Below, piece after piece: positions 6,709 to 12,631 of a stretch of DNA of 12,631 nucleotides (position 1 is its first letter; each line of letters begins with the position of its first letter). A model generated the notes under the pieces. It saw only the letters and a program-made list of their open reading frames with translations, had not been told where the DNA came from and ran no database searches. Source of the stretch: M3007 sp044347755 (GTDB taxonomy: Bacteria; Bacteroidota; Bacteroidia; Chitinophagales; Saprospiraceae); the NCBI GenBank assembly GCA_044347755.1, contig JBIKUE010000130.1, positions 1 to 12,631 of the forward strand, given 5' to 3'. Both the position numbers and the translations under genes were made by a program.

Positions 6709-6729
6709 GGTTGTAGTCCCAGTTATTAG
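6544..6729 (+). pseudogene. internally deleted RAYT-like transposase start in element C
   Basis: The frame is the same as in element B: MSVQYKIRDQQEVIPLWTKA, then translation of the element's right arm, ending just beyond the element at 6729. It differs from B at one residue in the first 20 (E for V at position 12). The first 11 residues look like a REP-associated transposase N-terminus, but there is no catalytic domain. Two copies sharing the same truncation suggest the deleted form itself has been copied. Confidence 0.35.
6709..6716. repeat. flanking direct repeat GGTTGTAG (right of composite insertion)
   Basis: Second copy of the flank at 5391-5398. The RHS codon phase is identical in both copies. 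The spacing of 1318 bp is the length removed when the RHS frame is rejoined. Confidence 0.6.
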
Positions 6730-6859
6730 GCGGCGCGAGCATTTTCTTGGTTGTCTCCGGAGGAATTACGCAAAGTACACGACCAAAATCCTCATAAACC
6801 GTATAGGTTTGGGCTGTTTCTGTGGCGTTGAGCTCTTGTTTTACCAGCCGTCCAGCAGA
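6709..6859 (-). pseudogene. upstream fragment of RHS core 1
   Basis: On the minus strand this encodes about 50 residues: SAGRLVKQELNATETAQTYT, then VYEDFGRVLCVIPPE and NNWDYN. This is the VYDDFGRLRYVIPP-type segment found in the middle of Bacteroidota RHS proteins. It joins in frame to HANYASMIFKYAYDSRGRM at 5391 once the composite insertion is removed, giving a reconstructed cassette-1 protein of roughly 746 residues. At its upstream end an in-frame TAA lies directly before the first RHS codon and the stop of the lipocalin-like gene directly before that. The RHS homology was thus cut off sharply at about 6859, without a start codon. Confidence 0.75.
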
Positions 6860-6862
6860 TTA

Positions 6863-7333
6863 TTATTCCCCCTTTCTGTAAATCTCCCGATTTAGGCCAT
6901 TGATCAAAATCAGTTCATCCGGGCTAATCGAATACACGCGATCTACGACATCCTCATAATATTTTCCATCCGGATGTTTAACCGCTAATCCTTTTTTTAT
7001 GAGATCCTTGCCCACAAATGTGGTACTGTCAATAAATAGCTTATAGTAGATTTGCATACTGGTGGAATCAAATTTCCAAAAGCCACTGTCATATTTTCCG
7101 GGAATAAAGGACTTTTTATACGACATATCCGGATTTAAGGTAATAGTAGGGCCGGTGACCAATACTTTCATGCTGCCTCGCATATAATGAGTGATCTTTT
7201 CATTTTCCTGATTACGCATTTCCTTAAAGCGCCATACGCCAACGAGCATCTCCTCGTATGAAGGGGTATTGTTGGTTTGAGCCATGACGATGCCTGAAAA
7301 CAGACAGAGCAGAAGGGTGGTGATGAATTTCAT
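6863..7333 (-). CDS. secreted lipocalin-like small protein in cassette 2
   Basis: From the Met at 7333 the protein is 156 residues and begins with a clear signal peptide (MKFITTLLLCLFSGIVMAQ). I prefer this over the Met at 7375, which would put 14 polar residues before the signal. The mature part has L-V-G-V-W-R-F near residue 32 and a later SGFWKFDSTSMQIYY strand, the pattern of lipocalin-like secreted Bacteroidota proteins. It is mostly predicted beta strand with no catalytic motif I recognise. It follows the immunity candidate (7440-7721) after about 106 bp, in the same orientation, and its stop lies three bases from the truncated RHS core 1. It therefore travels as the last gene of cassette 2. 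A periplasmic immunity or accessory role is possible but unproven. Confidence 0.6.
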   Translation of the reverse strand: MKFITTLLLCLFSGIVMAQTNNTPSYEEMLVGVWRFKEMRNQENEKITHYMRGSMKVLVTGPTITLNPDMSYKKSFIPGKYDSGFWKFDSTSMQIYYKLFIDSTTFVGKDLIKKGLAVKHPDGKYYEDVVDRVYSISPDELILINGLNREIYRKGE

Positions 7334-7439
7334 TGTTTGGGTGGATGTTTTGAGTGGATAGCTGTTCTTTAACATGCTGGATCCTAGTATATTTTGTGCA
7401 AAATCGGCAGAAAATCAAATTTTAAAAGGCACTACGTTG

Positions 7440-7721
7440 TTAATTTGAGTATTTATCCTCAATTTCTTTACATTCTTTGATTAGCTTGAAAAGATAATCA
7501 CATGCTTCATGTTCTTCAGTAAACCTTCCTAGTGAGTACACTTGTCCTTTTTCCTTAAAATATACATCAAATACAATTGAATTATCGCCCCTCTTAATAG
7601 TTAGCGAAAATTTGTCATCATCATTTTTAGAGCCATGAAGGCCATGGAGATAATACCGATCTTCAGAAACCCCTAATTCAATTAATTTATTATGCAGTTC
7701 TTGTATTGTCATGGCTTCCAT
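7440..7721 (-). CDS. probable immunity protein for the TNT-tipped RHS toxin
   Basis: This 93-residue protein has no signal peptide, so it is probably cytoplasmic. It shows an N-terminal helix (MTIQELHNKLIELGVS), beta-rich centre (FSLTIKRGDNSIVFDVYFKE) and a C-terminal helix (FTEEHEACDYLFKLIKECKE). This layout is common among small immunity proteins of polymorphic toxins, but I cannot name the family. It overlaps the end of the RHS-TNT gene. A start at 7721 has an upstream GAGGAA; a start at 7712 (90 residues) would give a classic ATGA overlap with the toxin's stop. Either way translation looks coupled. Position directly behind the toxin tip and a cytoplasmic location that matches the toxin's NAD substrate support the immunity role. 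Confidence 0.7.
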   Translation of the reverse strand: MEAMTIQELHNKLIELGVSEDRYYLHGLHGSKNDDDKFSLTIKRGDNSIVFDVYFKEKGQVYSLGRFTEEHEACDYLFKLIKECKEIEDKYSN

Positions 7722-10346
7722 GGTTCAATTATTCCTCTTTTAATTAATATGTTTGCGCCAATTGGTGATTTAAATTGAACGCCAAAACCTGTCTGAATAT
7801 TTAACATTCCAGGGGCTGCAAGTGACTTTTGAACTTCAAAAGGCTTTAACACCTTGAATTGGGTATAAGGCGTGAGGTTGGGTGGAATTGACCGCGCTCC
7901 ATATGATGTACCTGGGGTAGAAAACCATTTTCCTCCTAATGACCCATAACGGTCAATAACCTGACCAGGCATGAGGAAAGTTCGTTCCATTGTACCAGCG
8001 ACCTCTGCTACTGCCGGATATTGTGTGACCAATCCGCTGCCCCCCCTCGCCGCATTCGCCCCTCCCGAAACCACTGCACCCACCCCAACTCTTGCCTCAG
8101 ATCTTGCCAGTGAAGAAATTAAACTGCCCGTTAAACTAACTGCTCCCTTTAGTAACGAAGGCCCTGCTCCGATAAATGGATCATCAAAGGGCTGAGCTAC
8201 CTGATTGCCGGCAAAATGACGAACCATTAGCCCAGGTTCCCTCGTGATCATACCTGCAAAGCCTGTGCCTACTTCTATCCGATGGTCAACCTTCAGCTCC
8301 TTTGCACCATAAGTGGAATAGGCAACTTGAGTAACGTAACCTTCCTTATCCTTGGTTATTGTACCGGTGTAGACATAATCTGTTTCATCTCCACCTTTAT
8401 TCCCAACCAATACAGTCTCCCCTGTTTCACTATCCCGCACGTATTCATTCGTTCCTTTCATTCCATCCGGATCAATATAACTGATCGGATTGTCGAAAGT
8501 GTAATGATATGGACTAAATGGCGCCTGCTCAATATCTTCTGCCATCGGATCCACACTCCACCATCGCCCCAAGGCCGCATCATACCACCGCGCGCCATAA
8601 TCGCACAAATTTAAGCCAAAATCCTCATTCAGCTCCTTGCTATTGTACTGATACTGATTTTCCGTGCCTACCTGCGCTATCCATGGGCCTTCCATCTCCA
8701 GACCAAACGGGTAGTAATGATTCTCCTGAAGCGGTGTCAGACTTGAGCCATTGGCCCGGAAACTGACCCGCGCATTGCCCAGGTGGTCTTTTACCGAGTA
8801 CTCATAATAAAACGCTGAAGATCCATTTGGCGTACATCTGCCATCAGAAAAATAAATGGCTTCCAAATTCGTGCCGGAATATTCTATGCCGGATACGTAA
8901 CTTTTGGTGGCTCCGCCGCCTGTGAGTGCCTTGGTGAGTTTTTCCCCATCGGCCGTGTAGGTCATGGTGATCACGTCTGCTCCCTTGGTCATGGACTGGG
9001 GCAGGTTGAGGTAGTTATAGCCGTAAGTGAAGGTTTTGTGGTTATCCTGGGTCAGATTCCCGTTCAGATCATACTGATAATCTGCTGCGCCGGTGGTGTA
9101 TTTGAAGCCTTTGGTTGCATCTGCGGCATCCACCACATTTGTGAGGCGATCCGGCCGGGCAGCATCACCATAGGTGTACGTGAGGTTGTCTATCATACTG
9201 CCGGTGGTATGCCCGCGGCGCAGATAGGTTTTGAGATTGCCGTTGAGATCGTAGGTGATACTTCCTTCCGTGTATTTGCTTTGGTCCACCCAGGAGGTAC
9301 CCACCCGTGCGCGATAGGTAGCGCCGGTGAGGCGGTTGGCATAATCGTAAGAGAAGCGATATAGGTTTCGGGTGCTGCAAGTACCGTTGATATTCGTATT
9401 CCACTGAATGGTGGAAATATTGCCGTTGTATTGGGCGGTGCCGCCGTTGGCCGAGGTTTCATACTCCAGGGCCATGTTGAAGAGGTCGGCAATATAATCG
9501 TCCGTATGTTTGACACAGGTTGTGGGGGCGTTAATTCCCGTAAGCCAGCCACGGATGTTGTAAGCATAATCCAGGCTCTGCAGGTAGTTGAAACTGGCGC
9601 CAAGGCCTACCACGGAAATACCGTCATAATTGCTGGCGTGGAGGCGTTTATCCGCCACACGATTGAGTTCATCATACACCGGAGCTGCCGTGACGACCCA
9701 GCCGCTGGTGGGTACCCCGGCTGTGGTTTTTACGTTATGGCGGGTGAATCGCAGGCGGCCCGCTTCGTCGTAAGTGTATTCTTCGCGGATGTAGTAGGTT
9801 TTCTGAGAGCCGCCGGGAGGGGTGCCGGTATGATCGCGCCGGGTTTTGGTGACCCGGTTGGCAAAATCGTAGGCGCTGGAGGTGATGTCTGCTTCGCTGA
9901 GGTGGTTCTGTTTGTTTACCTGAATGACGCTGTATTCCTTGTCGTAATACGTACGCGTGGTCAGGAATACGGTGGGCGCGGTACCGTCATTTTTCAGGAT
10001 ACCGGTTTTGGAGGCGGTGGGCTTTCCGCGCGTGCGCAGGAAAGCAGCGGTTTCGTAGCCGCTTTCAGCAGGGTTGGTATATGTTTCCGTTCCGGAGAGA
10101 CTTCCGTTGTTGTCAATATCGTAGTCGTCGTAATAAAACACCTTGTACACGTCCAGGTTGTTATCCGTTGGGAAGCTGGTGCTGGTGTAGTAGTGCGGCG
10201 CCGTGGTATTGGGCGTTTCAAACAGCGGGTTGGTACCAGCCGGAGAGGCTGTCCCCTTATACTTGCCGGTTACCACCGGGCGGCTGAGGATATCATACCG
10301 GGTGAATACCTTGAAACCTTTGGCATCGGTGGTAAGCACCGGGCGG
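7709..10346 (-). CDS. RHS cassette 2: 5'-less RHS core with C-terminal TNT (NAD glycohydrolase) toxin tip
   Basis: This is an open RHS frame; counted from the GTG at 10339 it gives 876 residues. Residues 1-627 are YD-repeat core ending in YGARWYDAALGRWWSVDPMA and IDPDGM. Residues 628-787 are a linker. Residues 788-876 match the tuberculosis necrotizing toxin fold that hydrolyses NAD+: VIDRYGSLGGKWF, then GARSIPP (R816), LKPFEV and GFGVQF (Q855). The His that many TNT domains carry in a yHxY motif reads Thr826 (PYTQF). The core stops abruptly at 10346 where cassette 3 DNA begins. Upstream in frame a TAA follows within 15 codons, and no start codon, export domain or promoter is seen. It is probably a silent cassette, expressed only after recombination or as a fusion. 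Toxin and overlapping immunity gene look intact. Confidence 0.85.
9697..10346 (-). repeat. RHS core block shared with 4629-5278
   Basis: Partner of 4629-5278: 650 bp, no gaps, about ten mismatches. It ends exactly at the point where cassette 2 loses RHS homology, so one end of the block is the cassette junction. Confidence 0.85.
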
Positions 10347-10417
10347 CTTTTGCGATGAGAAGACCAAGCGAGGCAGAATTATCTGCGAGTCCCGACTTGC
10401 ACAAATGTTTTTTACCC
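10347..10417. other. junction between cassettes 3 and 2
   Basis: These 71 bp separate the stop of the gene at 10418 from the truncated RHS core. They hold a small hairpin, GCAGA-atta-TCTGC (near 10373-10386), without a T-run, so a terminator is doubtful. No start codon that would open the RHS frame is present. Confidence 0.5.
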
Positions 10418-11443
10418 CTACTTTTCCACATCATCTATAAGTCCTGTTGAATGTCCTCCATGCGATGTCCACTCTTGTATGGATTTCATCTTCTTCCTTT
10501 TAACAAATTTACAATTCCAGGGATTAAAAACATACGCATCGTATTTTTTTACAATCCCCTTGCGTTCAGGCCCCTTGGTATATGCTTCATGGCCCTTGTA
10601 AACTGTCAGATAATATCTGAATTGACCGTTGTAAAAATCTTTTGTTTTAAAGCTTTCCCATTTTAAAAAACCATCCACTTCGCTTTGTGCATTCAGGATT
10701 AGCCCATGTTTTTTGGCATTCGATAAAGCTATTTCTTTATTTATGGTGAATATTCCAGAGCGGCCTTTGATTTTCTCAAAACCTGAATTGACATACACAG
10801 GTAAATCACCTTCTGGGATATAGTTTCCTGTAGAATCAAAACTAAGCGTGAGGTTAATAAATTTTTCATCGCTACATGCTAGTCTTACTTCATAACCAAT
10901 ATAGAAATTATTGGGTATTTTTTCTAAAGGCTCAACCCATGATCCCACTTTTTTTGACAGCCATGTTGGTTTAGCACTTTCTTGGTCAATGTATTCAACG
11001 TAAGCATTAAGTTCAAAATTAAAAAATATATGTCTTTTTACAAAATCGATACCATAGGCGTAAATTAATAAGCTATCAGCCTTCCTTTTTACATCCTCAA
11101 GCATATAGTGATATGGGTAAAATTTAGGGTTAACCACGCAGGTTCCCTTATCATGGTCCCAAACATACATCCATTCACCTGTTTCAGTGTATTGTTTCCA
11201 GACACCCAAATGTCGTCTATTCTTTCGATGCCACCCTTGTTCCCTTATTTGAGTAGTATCATTCAAAAAACTTACACTATACCAAACCGAATCCTTGTAC
11301 TTATAGGTCTCAGTAAAAAATCTGTAATCAGCATTTTTAACAATTTCTATCTCAGAGCTGTCAGTGTCGATCAGCTGCCTTGAAAACTGTGCTTCCAAGT
11401 TTGAACATAGTAAAAAGGCAACCAAACATGAGAGTAACCTCAT
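10418..11443 (-). CDS. secreted MORN/YwqK-like protein, candidate immunity partner of the metallopeptidase tip
   Basis: From the Met at 11443 the protein has 341 residues and opens with a signal peptide (MRLLSCLVAFLLCSNLEAQF). I prefer this over the Met at 11632, which lies inside the RHS tip and would bury the signal. Residues about 50-100 include REQGWHRKNRRHLGVWKQYT and a following G-E-W-M-Y-V-W, a MORN/YwqK-like unit seen in Bacteroidota proteins next to toxins. The C-terminal part (RYYLTVYKGHEAYTKGPERK, then YVFNPW) is unfamiliar to me. It lies 82 bp behind the RHS metallopeptidase gene, same strand. Export suggests it acts in the periplasm, so if it is an immunity protein the toxin would be met there. 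Weak promoter only: TTTG about 19 nt before TAACCATG in the gap. Confidence 0.65.
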   Translation of the reverse strand: MRLLSCLVAFLLCSNLEAQFSRQLIDTDSSEIEIVKNADYRFFTETYKYKDSVWYSVSFLNDTTQIREQGWHRKNRRHLGVWKQYTETGEWMYVWDHDKGTCVVNPKFYPYHYMLEDVKRKADSLLIYAYGIDFVKRHIFFNFELNAYVEYIDQESAKPTWLSKKVGSWVEPLEKIPNNFYIGYEVRLACSDEKFINLTLSFDSTGNYIPEGDLPVYVNSGFEKIKGRSGIFTINKEIALSNAKKHGLILNAQSEVDGFLKWESFKTKDFYNGQFRYYLTVYKGHEAYTKGPERKGIVKKYDAYVFNPWNCKFVKRKKMKSIQEWTSHGGHSTGLIDDVEK

Positions 11444-11525
11444 GTTAAAGAATGATTGGGTACTGGGTAAAGAGAACATGGTTAAAACTGGTGTAAGAGG
11501 CTGAACAAATGGGGCGATGCCATTT

Positions 11526-12629
11526 TTAAGCTCTTGGTACGGGTTCTGGAGCTTTACTTTTTTCCTCAGGTTTTTCATTTGCATAGAGTATCTGCCAGCG
11601 CTGTATATAAGCTTGAATGGAAGCATCGTCAATTTTTGGACTCACGTTATTGCCTCCTCCCCAAACTGCGTTCTCAAATGCATTTCCTGTTTCATCATTA
11701 TCCTTGTCCGCGATTATCACTCCCTTATATCTAAACATACGACCATTTTTTGAAAAATTGCCTTCAGTTTGCTGCTTTACATCAAGATTTTGATTGTCTC
11801 CCCAATGTATACATTCATGAAGTATCGTTGTCATAATTGCCAATAGTATCCCCCGTTCTTCCTCAATAGAGGTCGCGCTTTCAAGCTTGTCTACAAGTGC
11901 TTGATTGAGTTGAATGTTAGAATAAGTAGTATTCCCATTTATCATTGCATCTCCTCCAGGCGTGTACGTCAATTCCAACTCTAAGCTTTTCGAACCGTCC
12001 CATTTCAATATTTGGTTGTTTATCTCTTCATCAGTCCATCCTCCCATAATCTTTAAACCATCCCTGATATCAGGGTTGCTTAAAAATTTATTGAAATTTC
12101 CATTCTCCCCTTTTAGAAAACTTGTCAATTTTTTATATTTACCATAATTAGCACCAGAAGGATATTTCAGCATCCCATATAGGTCAATGTTAGAAACAGG
12201 GTTACATCCAGCGTAATTATAAGGGGATTCAGTTGGCAAAACATACCCCATCGGATCCACACTCCACCATCTCCCCAAACTCGCATCATACCACCGCGCA
12301 CCATAATCGCTCAAATTCAGCCCCAGATCCTCGTTAAGTTCCTTGCCGTTGTATTTATACCCATTGTTCGTCACCGGCGCTGTGCCGATTCCTTCCATCA
12401 GCATGCCAAACGGGTAATAGTGCAATTCCTGCAGGAAGGTCACCGCGGTACCATTGGCCCGGAAGTTTATTCGCGCGTTGCCCAGATGGTCTTTGATGGT
12501 GTATTCATAGTAAAACGCCGAGGCGCCGTTGGGTGTACAACGCCCTTCTCCGTGATATATTGCATCTAATGCGTTGCCAAGGTACTCAATGCCGGATACA
12601 TAGTTCCTGGTTTCTGTGGGCGTTGTTTT
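11526..12629 (-). CDS. RHS cassette 3 (3' part, continues past right edge) with HExxH metallopeptidase-like toxin tip
   Basis: The frame is open through the right edge, giving 367 visible residues. The first ~155 are RHS core, nearly identical to cassette 1, ending YGARWYDASLGRWWSVDPMG and IDLYGM. The tip (~210 residues) contains TTILHECIHWGDNQN: His-Glu-Cys-Ile-His fits the HExxH zinc motif (bases 11805-11819). About 35 residues on, DETGNAFENAVWGG offers a Glu as a likely third ligand, a layout seen in metallopeptidase toxins of Bacteroidota RHS proteins with HExxH-x-GD. The product is predicted to be delivered to rival cells and cut a protein there. The start, signal and N-terminal domains lie outside the window. 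This is the most upstream cassette, so it may be the expressed tip of the locus. The last ~15 residues are charged and Pro-rich (KPEEKSKAPEPVPRA). Confidence 0.8.
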   Translation of the reverse strand, partial: KTTPTETRNYVSGIEYLGNALDAIYHGEGRCTPNGASAFYYEYTIKDHLGNARINFRANGTAVTFLQELHYYPFGMLMEGIGTAPVTNNGYKYNGKELNEDLGLNLSDYGARWYDASLGRWWSVDPMGYVLPTESPYNYAGCNPVSNIDLYGMLKYPSGANYGKYKKLTSFLKGENGNFNKFLSNPDIRDGLKIMGGWTDEEINNQILKWDGSKSLELELTYTPGGDAMINGNTTYSNIQLNQALVDKLESATSIEEERGILLAIMTTILHECIHWGDNQNLDVKQQTEGNFSKNGRMFRYKGVIIADKDNDETGNAFENAVWGGGNNVSPKIDDASIQAYIQRWQILYANEKPEEKSKAPEPVPRA

Positions 12630-12631
12630 GG
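12246..12631 (-). repeat. RHS core block shared with 3469-3854
   Basis: Partner of 3469-3854: 386 bp, no gaps, about 15 mismatches. It continues past the window edge, so the true extent is unknown. Confidence 0.85.

Noticed and set aside
10373..10386. Rho-independent terminator after the gene ending at 10418
   Set aside because: The hairpin has only five base pairs and no following T-run on the minus strand.
9431..10450. Long plus-strand ORF (339 aa) opposite RHS core 2
   Set aside because: Same antisense shadow as at 4570-5574; no domain, no start signal, and it runs across the cassette junction.

Overview
This window looks like the accessory part of a Bacteroidota chromosome, probably a Saprospiraceae- or Chitinophaga-like gliding or filamentous bacterium. 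The evidence is RHS proteins of the long Bacteroidota type, secreted OmpA-like proteins with an NPGFE-type N-terminus, Bacteroidota-style promoters (TTG, 20 nt, TAACTTTG), AT-rich small genes and an apparent grasp-with-spasm maturase fragment. No rRNA, tRNA or CRISPR was found.

The main layout is a tandem array of RHS toxin cassettes, all on the minus strand and read from right to left. Cassette 3 (right edge to 10418) is the 3' part of an RHS gene with an HExxH metallopeptidase-like tip, followed by a secreted MORN/YwqK-like protein that may be its immunity partner. Cassette 2 (10346 to 6863) is an RHS core lacking its 5' end, with a TNT (NAD glycohydrolase) tip, an overlapping small immunity candidate and a secreted lipocalin-like protein. 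Cassette 1 (6859 to 3301) is another 5'-less RHS core. It is split by a 1.3 kb insertion, and its toxin tip is cut short by the end of an IS5/IS903-like element. Cassettes 1 and 2 have no start region and no promoter of their own that I could see, so they look like silent tip reservoirs that could recombine with an expressed RHS gene. The cores are mosaic: about 98% identical in one block, clearly divergent in the next.

Left of the array (318-2670) is a gene for a secreted OmpA-like, TPR/DUF6624 protein. It is split into two ORFs by a repeat element and an exact 71-bp direct duplication. The left edge holds an apparent N-terminal fragment of an ATP-grasp peptide maturase, abutting what may be another IS end.

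The most unusual component is a family of roughly 265-345 bp elements (copies at 1435-1699, 5399-5738 and 6367-6708). They have long inverted-repeat arms made of small REP-like hairpins. Inside each is a Bacteroidota promoter (one copy degraded at -33), and in two copies a start codon with about 11 codons resembling the N-terminus of a REP-associated (RAYT/IS200-like) transposase. Two copies flank a secreted-protein gene and together form a composite insertion inside RHS core 1. Removing it with one copy of the flanking TTGTAG restores the RHS frame. The third copy split the OmpA-like gene and points its promoter at the downstream half.
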